Shown here piece by piece: positions 11,216 to 23,058 of a stretch of 64,000 bases of DNA (position 1 is its first letter; every line of letters starts with the position of its first letter). The notes beneath the pieces were generated by a model that saw only the letters and a list, made by a program, of their open reading frames with translations, had not been told where the DNA came from and searched no databases. Location of the stretch: contig ML682067.1 in assembly GCA_007922195.1 (NCBI GenBank), forward strand, positions 2,748,495 to 2,812,494. The letters are read 5' to 3'. This stretch comes from Podocnemis expansa (lineage: Eukaryota; Chordata; Testudines; Podocnemididae). A program made the translations under genes and the position numbers.

Positions 11216-12829
11216 GCTTCCTTAGCTCCTAGTCTTATTGCAGACCTGTAATGGGATGACAGAAGTATATTTCAAAATGCACTTTGACTCTGAAAGGTAG
11301 CTTAGAAATGGCATTGTTCATTAATGATTCCCAGATCAAATTTGCTCAGTTCACAAGTGAAAAGCTGAGAAGGCTTTATATATATATCTATCTATCTTCT
11401 AGTCCTGAGAACTCACCATGGAATCTGAAGGTCAAGGTGAGTTACTTCCTTCTCACACATCATCATCACCAGAAATAAAGAACCTGCAAACCAAATTGTG
11501 CCTCAATTACACCTGTGCAACCCTAGTGCGATCTATGGAGTTGCCCAGATGTAACTAATTGCCTTCCCTAGGATTGCACAGCAATGCTGTTAGAATTTAG
11601 TTAACATTTCTGTTGATGATGTGTGAGAAGGAATAGAATCCAGCTCTTTCCCTCTTAACTATCTTGGTTGAGTAATGCTGGCAAGAATACAGTAGTTATT
11701 TTTGTCACTGAAGCCAGCAAATCAGACTCCAGAATACACACACGGAGCACAATCTACTGAGTAAAGTAGGTGTCATTTTGCAAAGTTACTTCTCATAGTA
11801 GAACTGCATTTTAAACTCCTCTCCCCCCAGCAGGGTGGTGGAAAGAAATAGCTGGCTGAGGCAATGTGCCTTTCCTCCATAGGAGGGTTTAGGGAGTGTT
11901 TTGTTTCTTTGTGAAGGGCACAGGGGCTCAGCCTTTCCTGTCAAAATATAAACCTGTATAGAGGGGTCTGAACACCTCGGCCTTCCCAGTGGGAATCAGC
12001 AGCAGGATCTACATGTTTTCAAAAGCAAATTCTTTACCTAATATTAAAGCAATTTTGCATACAAGAAAGCATGTGTCTATCTACGTTCAGAAAATAAGTT
12101 CACAGGCTCTTTCGAATATGTAATTGCTCAATCTCTTGCTACACCAGTGTAAATCAGGAGTAAATAACTCCACTGCCTTTCATGAAATAATACTGAAAAA
12201 CAGTAGAAGAGGAGAATCAGGTCATTTACTTAAGTTTTCTTTGAAGTTTCTTTCAGTGATTTTTTCTTCCCCATGTATTCATTTATATTATGAATGAGAC
12301 ACTTGGTTTCTTAAGGGCAAGCTTCTGTGCAACAGAAGTCCCCAGAGGCGGGGTAGTTACTGTATCTTTAAACAACCTCTGCGTCCTCCCTCCTATCCTG
12401 GGCAGGAGTGAGCCCCCGCCTAAATGATCCAGCCCTAGGGCCCTGTCTAAGTAGGGGCCACCTCCCTAAGCACTTTGTACTGCCACTCCACTCCCATTCC
12501 AACACACCTCTCCGGCTTCCAGCCCTGTCCCATACACTGGGGCATGCCAAGGGGTCCATGGGAGGCGGTCTTATAGCTGTCTCCACAGTTCCTGAAGCAG
12601 AAAAATCCTCCCTTAAGCCATTTACAGGACTTTAAGACTCCTTTATGGTGCCCTAGTCCTTTTACCGCTATAAAGGGGCCAGATGAGAGGTGAGACGGTC
12701 ATCCTTAACCTAGAAAAAAAAAAATCTGAGCTATTTTCTGCTCACTTACACCTTTGTAGTCCCATTGGCTTCAATAGAATTACTGCTGATTTACACTACA
12801 GTGAGTTGTTGTGTTTGTCTGAAAGTAAT
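11216..12829. other. No confirmed gene; contains one candidate exon
   Basis: Unique-looking sequence apart from the candidate small exon at 11403-11436. A (TATC)n-like tract lies at 11379-11398. Confidence 0.4.
11403..11436 (+). other. Candidate 34-nt start exon (unconfirmed)
   Basis: A pyrimidine-rich tract ending CTATCTTCTAG precedes 34 nt containing CACCATGG, a strong Kozak context with ATG at 11418-11420. The segment ends GTCAAG followed by GTGAGT, a consensus 5' splice site. Coding would begin MESEGQ and run into the next exon, which I cannot identify. A chance combination of signals is quite possible. Confidence 0.2.
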
Positions 12830-13955
12830 ATCAAGATCAGGGGTGTCCAACCTTTTTGAGTGGGGGCCACATTGCAATTCATCTCTCAGTTGTGGGGCTG
12901 TGAGAAAATTTTTGGTAAATAAGACATACAAACCAATCTTATTAATAAACTGCAATAAAATAATGACTAGTGTGATATTTGGCATTGCTTTTGCTTGCAC
13001 TGTGCACAGAGGACAAGGAGGAACAGGGGAACCTATGGAGGGGGCAAGGCAGAGCATGGGGAGCAAGGCAAGGACAGGGAAGCATGGCAGAGGAGTGGAG
13101 GGGAAGACAGGTGATGTGGGAGGAGCAGAGCAGCTAGGTGGCAGGACTCAGCTACTTCCTGCCAGGGATTCCACCAGCTCTGCTCTCCTCATTCCCTGCC
13201 AAGCACTGCTCAGGGAAAGGAGAGCAATGCTGGGAAGAAGGAGAGGAGAACAGAGTCAGGCAGAGATAGGACAGAAACCCTGGCAGTTCTGCAGTGGTCA
13301 CAGGTTTTGGCATTGGACAGCTCTGTACCAGAAACATTGATGGGTAGCAATTTCTACAGAAGAACATTTGCCACTAAAGTCAGTGGCAGCTTTAGGGGTA
13401 GGTGAAGCGGGTAGCTACTTAGGGCCCCAAGCAATAAGGGCCCATCCTCAATTTGGTGGACAGAAATGGAAACACAAAAAAATATAGAAATTATTCCCAT
13501 TTAGCAGAGGGCTGGAAACCTAAGCACTTTTCAGTCTTGGCTCATCAAAGCAAACTAGCAGATCTGTGCTTTGTTTGAATTTCAGATTTCACCATTCTCT
13601 GCCCATCACCTTCACATGGACATGCTAAAAAAGCAGGAGCAAGCAATAGACAGCACAATAGCAGGAACTTTTCCGATAGTCTCATCTTTTAGTTTCTCAG
13701 TGTGGCCATTTACTCTGCCGTTTTTTAATCCTATGTGTGAAATACTGCCTTTTCCTATTCTTTTTTTTACCTGTTCTTCTTGCCTTTGTGACCATTTTTC
13801 CTTTGGCTTTGGTTAGCTCAGATTACCAGGTAGGTCCGCATAGCCTGATACATATAAATACAGTGCTGCCCTCAAGCAATCATTACAGCTGTGTGAGATG
13901 TCTGTGCTGTATGTCTTTCTCTTGGTAAGTAAATTTTTAGCATCTTTTGCACTTA

Positions 13956-14329
13956 GGCTGTGTTCACACTGCACTCTTATTTCGAAACAACAGAGGTTGT
14001 TTCGAAATAAGAAATACCCTGTTCACACGATGCACGGTTGTTTCGAAACAACGGCACCCGTTGTTTCGAAACAACGGCGTTGTTTCGAAACAACTTAAAC
14101 CCCATGTGGGGTTGAAACAATGCCGTCCAAACATGTTGTTTCAAAACAACAGTGACTTGTTTTGAAATAACTATTGCCTGAAACTGCTATTTCGCTTTGA
14201 GCTTTTTTCCTTAATTCGAATTAACAAACTGTTAATTCAAATTAAGTTATTTCGAAATAAGGCATTATTTCGATACAAGTTGTTTCGACACAACTTGTAT
14301 CGAAATAATGCCTGTGTGTGAACACAGCC
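13956..14329. mobile_element. Harbinger MITE, 374 bp, TTTCGAAA-rich, TTA TSD
   Basis: The ends GGCTGTGTTCACACTG and GTGTGAACACAGCC are inverted. TTA flanks it at 13953-13955 and 14330-14332. The interior is packed with GTTGTTTCGAAACAAC palindromes like those beside the right TIR of the Harbinger element at 2405-2608, which suggests mobilisation by a relative of that element. Confidence 0.85.
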
Positions 14330-14747
14330 TTACTGTTTAATGTTTTTGAGGGGGCCACAGTCTTATAAACTTGATTGCTTCAGAGAATTTCATTGAAATT
14401 TGATATTTTTCATTTATAGCTACAAACTAGAAACCTTCTTTTCACTTATTTTTTATTTATTAAAATTATTTGTATTAAACTTCTAGTGCACATAAATCCA
14501 AGCCTGTAAGAAAAATTTGTTAAGATTTGACTGCCAAAATTTTAAATGTGGTATTTTAGTTATTTTTGAGCCATCATTAATTTACCACTTTTTATTTGTT
14601 AATTAATGCACACTTTTAATTTTTTTTAATGTTCATTTTAACTTTGTAGTTTAGCATTAGTTCATTTATGTTAAGGAAAAGATGATCAACTTACAAGCTT
14701 TGTGATGCAAAGATCTTTAAAAATATCATACCCAAGAATAATTTACA

Positions 14748-14800
14748 TGTTTCAGAGGGATAGTCATGTTAGTCTGGTTTAGCAAAACAAACAAGGAGCC
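14748..14800 (+). repeat. Partial 'cctgtggcac' repeat (head only)
   Basis: TAGTCATGTTAGTCTGG, then TTTAGCAAAACAAACAAGGA, matches the head of the dispersed repeat at 51411-51530. It breaks off before the cctgtggcac block. Confidence 0.55.
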
Positions 14801-15147
14801 TGGAGAAGGTGGTTAGGGCTTCAGGGGGGACTGGGGCCACAGGGAGGTCAGCAGTAGGGCCCAGAAGCAGCTTTTGGGGTAAGTGAAGCAGGTGGCTGCC
14901 TAGGGCCTTCAGCAGTAAGGGGGCCTATAGCACCTACCTGATCCACCTACCCTTGCTGCTGCAGGGGAGTGGGGGCGCCTCAGAGCATTAGGGCTGGAGG
15001 CTGCTCCACCTGCCTGCCCACCCGGCCTCCCTGCAGTGAGTGTGGAACAGCCAGCCCAGCTCACCCCCGGCCGGCCGCACCTCCCCAGGAGGCAGAGAGG
15101 GATGCTGGTGAGCTGCAGCTTGCGGGGGGGGGGGGCTGGACTGGCAG

Positions 15148-15251
15148 CTCCAAAGAGTTTGGGCTGCTTTGCCCCCAGCCCCTCCAGGCCTTAATGGGCC
15201 TGATTCAGGGCCTGGGGGCGGGGAGGGTGAAGCAGCCCAAACTCTTTGGAG
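15148..15251. repeat. 22-bp perfect inverted repeat, 60-bp loop
   Basis: CTCCAAAGAGTTTGGGCTGC.. (15148-15169) is perfectly complementary to 15230-15251. A stable hairpin is possible. It lies in the GC-rich part of the inner hAT. Confidence 0.8.
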
Positions 15252-15866
15252 CACCCACTCCAGGGGCCAGCCCCCGCATACCACAGCTCAGCCCTGGCCC
15301 TCTCTGCCCCCTGGGGAGGCATGGTCAGCCAGGGGTGGGCTAGGCTGGCTGCTCCACCCCCTCTGTGGGGAGGCCAGGCGGACAGTCTTTGGCCCACCCC
15401 ACCCCCACAGGAATTGGAAGGGGGGGCGGTTAGGGAGGCAGGGGGACCAGGGCCCCAGGGAGGTCAGTAATGGGGGCATATAGGGAGCCCCATAAAAGCC
15501 CCCCACCTAGGGTCCCCAATTGCCAGAAACCATCTCTGGTAGGGGTCTATAGGGGGCCCCACAGTGGGCCTTTGCCTAGAGCTGCCTCTGACTAAGGTCA
15601 GGGGAAAGACACGTGTGCTGGGGTTAGGGGTGTAAGAGGAGAGGAGAAGTGGGGGGACGTTCAGATCAGGAAGTAGCTGGGTCTCACCAACTAGCTGCAG
15701 TGCTACCTTGCCCCTTCACCCTCCCAAAACTGCCACAGTTTGTTGTGTGTTTGTCCCCCTATGTTCTCCTCAATCTCACTTAGCATTGCTCTCCTTCCCT
15801 TGGATTCCGCTTGCCCTCGGGCTTAGTTTTCCTCCTCTCCACCTCCAACACCAAACTGAGCACAAT

Positions 15867-16251
15867 AGCTATGTCTACATTATAGGGCTTTACTAAGTTG
15901 ACTTAATGAAGTCTATTTAAAGTCAACTTTATTAGGTCAACTTAGTGAGTCCATACTTCTCTTAAGTCGACTTAATAAAGTTCGTTAAGTTGACTTAAGA
16001 AGTGTCCTAGTAAAAAATGTGTTTGCTTAAGTCAACTTTAGTAAGTTGACTTAAGCAGGCAAGTTATTATATAGGGCTTCTTAAGTCAACTTAGATGGCC
16101 ACACTGCATTAAGTTGACTTAATGCCTATGTTGACCTGAAGAGTGAGAGTTATTAAGTCAACTTAAGGAAGCCTTTATGTCAACTTAATAATTTCTAAAT
16201 GTGGCCGGGGCTTTGCTTAAGTTGACTTAAGCCCACAGTGTAGACATACCC
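15867..16251. mobile_element. Harbinger MITE (AAGTTGACTTAA type)
   Basis: The ends AGCTATGTCTACATTATAGG and CAGTGTAGACATACCC are diverged TIRs. The interior is mostly alternating AAGTTGACTTAA/TTAAGTCAACTT foldback units. The target duplication is not clear. It is nested in the outer hAT. Confidence 0.75.
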
Positions 16252-16272
16252 AAAGCCAGCTCAGCTCACATA

Positions 16273-16285
16273 CCCCCCCCCCCCG

Positions 16286-16318
<33 letters not shown>
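16273..16318. repeat. poly(C) followed by (CA)n microsatellite
   Basis: About 12 C, then an uninterrupted run of about 15 CA units ending near 16318. Confidence 0.95.
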
Positions 16319-16320
<2 letters not shown>

Positions 16321-16442
16321 CACCTTGCTGGCTCAGCCTTGCTTTTACGCTCTTGTGGCAGCACTCCACAGGCCAGATGAAAGCCCTTGGTGGGCTGGAG
16401 TCTGGCCCCTGGGGCCGCAGGTTGGACAAGCCTGATTCAGAT

Positions 16443-17910
16443 CATGACCCCTTTGTGCTCTGCATTGTAGTGAGAGTTTTTTTCCCCTGAAGAATTGATA
16501 CTCTCTCAGCTTGTTTACAGGCAGGGGAAAAGCAGCATGAAGAACTGAAATGACTTGACTAAAGACACACAGCATGTCAGAGCAGAGAGTGAGCCCAGTT
16601 CTCCTGATTCCAATTTGACTGCTCTAACCAATAAACTGCACTCTCTGCTTCCTTAAGTAAGGGAAGAACTAAGGCATCTATTTTCAATTCTTTCAGACAA
16701 ATGTACTTCCTTAGATACTCTTACATATTTCTTCTTACTCTCAGAGTCAGTTATGGAAATCAGATGCATCTTAAAAAGCCCAGTTTCTTTTATGTCCATT
16801 TTATATTCTGGGTGTTCCTTATGAAATTAGATAGATTTGATTTGATTTCTCCACCATAGGTGCATCATTATCTGTGTACTTATTTCTGTTTGTGTCTTTG
16901 TGTACATACTGAACATGTGTGTGCTATAATTCACAGAAGCCCATATTTACCTAATAACTGGTGCACTGTGAACAATAGGCTCTTAAAGGACTCAGTTCAG
17001 TAATAAACAGTTGCTCAGGATGTTGGCTGTCAAAAGCTCCACAGGTTTCCTGTACTCGGCAGCTGGGGCAGCTAATCCACATTCTTCAGGGAAATTTTTA
17101 AATTTCACTCATCTTTGGTGGCAATGTACATAGCCTGTCTAGCCTCCTATGCTGCACCCTCTCCACAGCAATCCATGGGCCCAGTTTAGAGATGGTGGGC
17201 GTTACATGGTGGTGGTGTTCAACTACATGCTAGCAATGGGGTGTGGGTGAGTCCAAGTGAGTGTAAACTGGTGTAATTTACATGCCACTGGGGCTAAAGG
17301 GCAGGTTTAGAGAAGAATTAAAAAAAAAAATTTCAAGGAACAGGGTGGAATACAGAACTATAAAGGTAAAGTAACCTGCCACATGCTTCTCACACTCTTA
17401 CTGATGGCTTTTACAATGACACTCCGTGCTCCTGTTATGTAAATGATCCATTTTCATCATAATTTTCATCACCTTTGAATCTGGCTCCTGACTTTGTCTA
17501 ATGGTCTAATATGAAAATCAGGTTCTTGAAAATAATGTCAGGGAAAACCATCCCACTGAGCATGCTTATAAGAACCTCTCCATCCTTCATAACAAAGCAC
17601 GAGGCTGTTCCTTCACTGCCTTACAAAAGCCAATGAGAACCATAAAACAAATGAAATCTAGGCAAAATTTTCTGCTTTTGCAAGTCCACTGATTACAGTA
17701 GAGAGACAACAGCTGTCTGTTTAGCCCTACTCTTATTTCTATCACTAAATGTTTCCCTCAGTTAATTCTGGAATACTACAGGTAAATCTAATATACAACT
17801 GGTGCAGAATTTTTTACGCTTCGTTTGGCTCCTTAAAACTGCTGTATCAGGGATGACTATATTTCAACATACAGGCCAGTGCAATTACTGTTACAGAGAA
17901 ATAGAAAACT
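16443..17910. other. No gene seen
   Basis: Unique-looking sequence with scattered A/T runs. No recognised exon or element. Confidence 0.45.
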
Positions 17911-17913
17911 TTA

Positions 17914-18797
17914 GAAGTCTTGTCCACACTAGCATGTTTTAACAAATCCCTTTTTAGCACCACCATTAATGCTGCTCTACTAGTGGCGGCAAAGATGGGA
18001 ACCCTAAAGAGGAAAAGACATGGGCATTTCTACTGCCACATTGTCTAGAGCTGCTTTGAGCATGGTTAGACAACAGTGATAAAAAGGCCTGGCTCCTGGC
18101 TCCACCATTTTATCTGTCTAGGGCAGGGGTGGCCAAACTTATGGAACTCAAGAGTCACACAAGTTGATTTTTAAAGCTTCGAGAGCTGCACAGAGGTATA
18201 TAGCTATTTTACCTACTCCAAAATTACTAAATTTAAAGTTCATTGCACATTTCAATTTTATCATAAAAAAGGGCAAATATTGATCCTACTCATGTCATAT
18301 TCTAATAATTACTTAAGGTTACCATGAATCCTAGGCCCCATCTTCTCTGACCATGCTGTCACTTCTCCCCACCGTCCCACTCCCACGCTAAACCCCAGGC
18401 CCTGATGCTGGCTCCTCCAGGCTGACCCCTCCCCCGCCGCCCCAGGGCCCCCTTACCTGGCTGCTCCAGCAGCTAAGCACAGGATAGGGCTCACTCCCCT
18501 TGCTTAAGCCCGGCCCGGGCTGAGCATCCAATATGGACACCCTGACGGCCAGAAGCAGGCAGGGGCTTCCCCCTGAGCATGCAATTTAAAATTCCTAGGC
18601 TGGGGCTGCTTTCCTTTGGCTTTCTTCCATGAGCCACACTTTTTCATTCAAGAGCCACATGCGGCTCCCGAGCCACAGTCTGGCCACGCCTGGTCTATGG
18701 CATTCTCACCATGGCTATCAGTAGTGGATCAAACTACTGAGATGGTGGTAGCGGCGGTGATGAGGTTCCTCACAAAAAGGCGAGTATAGACACAACC
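17914..18797. mobile_element. Harbinger-like MITE split by a hAT
   Basis: The left end reads TCTTGTCCACACTAGC and the right end GCGAGTATAGACACAACC. TTA is present at 17911-17913 and 18798-18800. Removing the hAT at 18124-18692 and one 8-bp duplication leaves about 307 bp. TIR similarity is moderate, so the superfamily call is less sure than for the other MITEs. Confidence 0.5.
18124..18692. mobile_element. hAT MITE, 569 bp, 7/8 TSD
   Basis: The left end CAGGGGTGGCCAAACTTA is inverted against CAGTCTGGCCACGCCTG. GTCTAGGG (18116-18123) versus GTCTATGG (18693-18700) is a 7/8 duplication. The ends carry the 'gagccac..cggctc' motif common in short hAT elements. Its centre is GC-rich and noncoding. 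Confidence 0.85.
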
Positions 18798-18800
18798 TTA

Positions 18801-20081
18801 GGGTGTAGCTACATAAATCTACAGTTTGATTGCATCTGGATCTCTTCCAAACAAGAATAAGGGTATCCACATTGTGTGCACCTAATGCAAATGGAAAAGT
18901 GGTATTCTGCTGCCTAAATGGCATGGTGGGGGGGGGGGAGGAGTTACTCACTGACAGCTCAGGGACATGCACAGTATTTTATGGTGTGGGGTGGGGAGGT
19001 ACTGAGTTGAAAAATTATAGCTGTTGAACACCAGTGTTACATTACCTAATTATTGTATCAGGGAATGTCACCTGATGATAACTCAAAGTTTATTCTCTGC
19101 TGCTCAGGGGTACAGTCCTCTGTTGGTCTTGGCTGCTTGAAGTTCCTCCTCTCTTTCCCTGCTCTTTCTGCTAGCTCTTGGGATCTGGGGTGAGTTAAAG
19201 GTTTCTCCTGCAGCAAGTTCTGGCTCCTTTCTTTCCTGACTAGAAATGACATAGCCAACAGCCTCCTTTGGGCAATTATATGTGCCTGGGTAAGACTCTC
19301 CTATCCATTTTGCCCACTCTTTCTGCAGCTAGGGTGACCATTTCCATCCTTCTCTCAGGAAGGCTACTGATCTTTTCCTTCTCTCTCTGTGCATGAGTAG
19401 GTCTCATACCCTTTTTGTACTGGTAGCCCTGACAGGTCCAGCCAGCTGCCACTTGTTTGGGTCAGACTCCCGGAGACTCCTAATTGACTCTTTCTTCTTT
19501 CATCCCTCCTCCCACATGAGTTCTGTATGCTCTTTTCACAAAGGGAAGCAGAAGCCAGATGTCACTATGCCCACGATTCTTTGGCTGTGTTTTGCAGCCT
19601 CTGACACTCATCCCATCATGCTGTGGGGTCCGAGGACTGCCATATTACTTGTAGTCCTTTCCTTCTCAGGGTCTGATTCTGTGCATAAGAAGAACCCCCG
19701 GGATTAACCTAGGCAAAACATAAAAAACATTGTTTTCCAGTGTAAATCAACAGATCAGGTGTAGGCTGTTCCCATTCGTCCTTCTGCTATATTCTTGACT
19801 GTTCCAAAAAGAATGTAGTCACTATATACGCCACTAAGAGGTCAGATGAATGTTTCAGTTTGCCAAAGAGTATTGTGTGGGGTTTTTTTTTTTTCCCAAT
19901 TCTGTAGTGTCACGCTAGCCTCACTAAGTTAAAAAAAAAAAAAGCAAATATTTTAAAGGGTTAAAATCATTTGAACCCTGGCTGATTACAAAAGAAGAAA
20001 CTGCCACTTTCAGTAAGGGGATTGACTCCTGCTGGTTACAGTATTGAGCTGTCTCTGCCAACAAGAGCCAACTGCCAGTTG
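18801..20081. other. No gene seen; possible old repeat pieces
   Basis: TAGGGTGACCA at 19330 resembles one end of the MITE at 59163-59272, but there is no matching second end. A G run occurs near 18928 and T/A runs near 19880 and 19931. Open frames here are short and lack motifs. Confidence 0.4.
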
Positions 20082-20089
20082 CCTGGTGC

Positions 20090-20254
20090 CAGAGCCATAA
20101 CTAAAGAATTCTGCACCCGGGTGCATTCTGATTGGGACGCATCCCTTACGATAGCTGGCACCTGGAGCGATCGGTGGGGAACATGCCCTTTAATGGAGCC
20201 ACCCCGGCACACCTGGAATAAAGCCCTGCTCACCCTGCCGTAGTTATGGCTCTG
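20090..20254. mobile_element. hAT MITE, 165 bp, perfect 8-bp TSD
   Basis: CAGAGCCATAAC and GTTATGGCTCTG form the TIR. CCTGGTGC at 20082-20089 recurs exactly at 20255-20262. Same family as 27595-27774. Confidence 0.85.
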
Positions 20255-20262
20255 CCTGGTGC

Positions 20263-21117
20263 TGTTAGCATTGCTAAAACTCCTCACCAACCACAGTTTA
20301 AGTCTTTCCCTGTGCACGGATTTGGAAAACATTTCTATAAAATGGAGTATGGGGCAGCTGTCAGTGAGGCAGGTCACAGTGTATAATGTACCATTTTCTG
20401 GCCGCCTCTTCTGCAGTCTTAATGGGTCACAACTCTGTATTAAAGAATAAAGTATATAAGGGAAACTACAAGGGAAATTACAGACATCTGTGGGCTGCTT
20501 TTGGCCCATGAACCTCCCCCAGAGTTCAGGCTAAATGAGTCAATAACTAATACAAAGACAAGTCATGGGGAGTAGCAGTACAACAGAACCCAAGCAGTAA
20601 AGCCAAATAAACAAGACTAGCAGCACTTTCTATTCAGAACTGTGTTACTCATGTCAACAGGGAGCTTTTTATTATATTTACAACATAATAATTTAATGAG
20701 AACATGTCACTTGTGTAAGAGAAACAGTCTGGGGAAAAACAAAGTCATCTGGCAATAGAAGGCCCACTCCTGCTCCCACTGAAAATACTGACAAAACTAC
20801 AATTAACTACAAGAAGAACAAGGTCTGGACCAAAATGAACCTCGACAGTATGTTCACTGGAGCGGATCCTTGTGGAAATGTACTCATGCTCATGCTAGTG
20901 CTGGGGAAATGGAATCTGAGTAACATCAGTGAAACATCAAATTCTTCTTCACACAACCAGGATTCAGTTGTTGAAACCTTGGGGAGCACGTGGTCACACA
21001 AATAGTCACACTGACTGCAAGAATACTTTGCTTAGTTCTGGACCCTTCTCTACAGAAAAGATAGGGATAAAATAGCAGCAGCCCAAAAGAGAAATTGATA
21101 CAAAGGTTAAAGAAAAA
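20263..21117. other. No gene seen
   Basis: Unique-looking AT-rich sequence. The 157-codon open frame on the - strand (20509-20036) spans the MITE and has no recognisable domain. Confidence 0.45.
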
Positions 21118-21310
21118 GAAGCAAGGAGTCCTGTGGCACTTAAAGAGTAACGGATTTATTTATTGCATGAGCTTTCATGGGAGAAAATTCCACTTCGTCA
21201 GTGTCTGATGAAGTGGGATTTTCTCCCACAAAAGCTCATGCAATAAATAAATGTTTGTCTAAGTGCCCCAGAACTCCTTGCTTCTTTTGCTGAACTAGAC
21301 TGTCCCTTTG
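21118..21310. repeat. Foldback 'cctgtggcac' repeat (head-to-head)
   Basis: The left arm 21118-21200 and right arm 21206-21284 are near-perfect inverted copies. Each contains ..GTCCTGTGGCACTTAAAG.. and ..GCATGAGCTTTCATGGGAG... The right side also has the head motif, read inverted as CAGTCTAGTTCAGCAAAAG. Confidence 0.85.
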
Positions 21311-22304
21311 GATCTTGAAAGGTTAAAGAGTAAGCCATGTAGTGAGAAATGATATAAATACTGTCCAGCTTGGAAAAGGGCTGAAAATAGATGATGCAAC
21401 ATGTTGATAGAGGGCGCAGGTGTGGAAAAAAATAAGAAAGAAACAATATTAAAAAAGGAGGAAGACAAAGAACTTTCTGGAGCAGGTTCCAGGAATAAGG
21501 AGATTTCTGGAACAATGAGTTTTCAAAAGGGTAAAACTCAAAATGAGGATTAGAAAATAGTTCTTAAAGGTGATGTCTGTCAGCTAAAGGTGTAGTATAC
21601 TCAAGAAAGTCACTGACGTTTCACAGTAGTATCACTAAATATGTCCAAGACAAAATTAGACTTAACACTTAAGGCCACAATTTAAAGTAAATACTGTTTT
21701 ATTGTGAGGTGATGAATAGTATCTGTGTGAATCTACATGAGTTAACAAAAAAATTGTAACACTACTTTATGAGGTGTCATTGAAAATAAATAACATCACA
21801 CCAGTGCAACTCTTTTGTTTGCTTTTCACTGTAACATCCATCACTAGGGAAATCACTACCAGGGATAAATTTTGCTCTGAAATTCATATGTTGACTTCAA
21901 TGAGTGTCATGGAAGTGTATCTTAGAGTTGAACTTAGCTTGTTGTGATTAGAATTGATATGAATGCCTGACAGCTACAATTATTTTACATGAAATCAGGT
22001 TCCTGTTAGCCAGGGACTCAGCCCTTAAACCTAAGAGCTAAATCATAGACCGGAGTGCTGTTCTGAACACTGCAAGGTCAAGGACTGTGAGGATTTGTAT
22101 CTAAATAATTATTAGTGGTTTCCCTTCCTAATGTGTTTAGCTTTGTTAAAAATATTTCTATTTTAAAACTTAAGTCACTTGTTGTTTACTTTCTAAAATA
22201 CTATCATTTCCTTAAATTTTTTGATGCTAATATCCGACATGGAAAACAATACTTGCTCAAACCTTTAGGTATTTCTTTGTAATTCTATTGGCTTCAGTGT
22301 TGTT
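21311..22304. other. No gene seen
   Basis: AT-rich unique-looking DNA with no recognised features. Confidence 0.45.
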
Positions 22305-23058
22305 ACAGAGCTCTAAAGCATTTGACTTGGTACTGCACAACATTTTGATAAAAAACTAGAATGATATAAAATTAAAATAAGCCATTTAGTAGATTGAAAA
22401 CTGGTTAACTGATAGGTCTCAAAACGTACTTATAAAGGGGAACCATCACCAAGAATATGCTTTTTGAATGGGGTCCCACCAGGAATTTGTTCCTGATCTC
22501 ACACTAACATTTTTATTAATGACTTAGAGGAGGAGCACACAAAAAATCACTCCTCATAATGCTTCTAGATGAAGAAGACTGGGGAGTGGTAACTCAAGAA
22601 AAGGACTAATCTCTGATGCTGATAGTTAGTAAAACAGGGTGCAAGTAAGCAATGAGAGTTTTAATATTAAATGTAAATGTATAGATTTTGGAATAAAGAA
22701 TATAGACCTTACTTATAGCATGAGAGAGTCTAGCCTGGAAAGACATGAAACTGAAAAAGATTTGGGGGTCATGCTGGATAATCAGCTGAACATGAGTTCC
22801 CAGTTTGACACTGTGCCCAAAAGGGCTAATGCAGTCCGGGGATGCATAAATAGGAAAATCCCAAGCAGCAGTAGAGAGGTTATTTATCTCTCTCTGAGGC
22901 ACTACTAGTGCAACCACTGCTGGAATACTGTGTCCAGTTCTGATGTCCACAATTCAAGAAGAATGTTGAAAAACTGGGGAATGTTCAGAGATGAGTCATA
23001 AGAATGATTAAAAGTCTAGAAAACCTGCCTTATCCTGACAGGCTCAAGGAGCTGAAGC

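Larger units (their letters stand above)
13381..15590. mobile_element. Inner hAT-like element, 2.2 kb, 7/8 TSD
   Basis: The left end CAGTGGCAGCTTTAGG mirrors the right end CCTAGAGCTGCCTCTG. ACTAAAGT (13373-13380) and ACTAAGGT (15591-15598) are a 7/8 target duplication. A second left-end-like sequence, CAGAAGCAGCTTTTGG, starts at 14862, so the element is internally rearranged. It carries a Harbinger MITE (13956-14329), a half foldback repeat (14748-14800) and a GC-rich right third. No coding sequence seen. Confidence 0.7.
12838..16434. mobile_element. Outer hAT element, 3.6 kb, enlarged by nested insertions
   Basis: The left end CAGGGGTGTCCAACC and right end GGTTGGACAAGCCTG are inverted copies. 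ATCAAGAT (12830-12837) and ATTCAGAT (16435-16442) agree at 6 of 8 positions, as expected for an old hAT target duplication. Removing the nested hAT at 13381-15590 and the Harbinger MITE at 15867-16251 leaves about 1 kb. I recognise no transposase in that remainder; the long open frame at 12765-13340 crosses the left end and is not coding. Confidence 0.7.

Noticed and set aside
12765..13340. 191-codon open frame on the + strand
   Set aside because: It crosses the left end of the hAT at 12838 and has no recognisable domain; a chance frame.
20036..20509. 157-codon open frame on the - strand
   Set aside because: It reads through a hAT MITE and shows no conserved motif.
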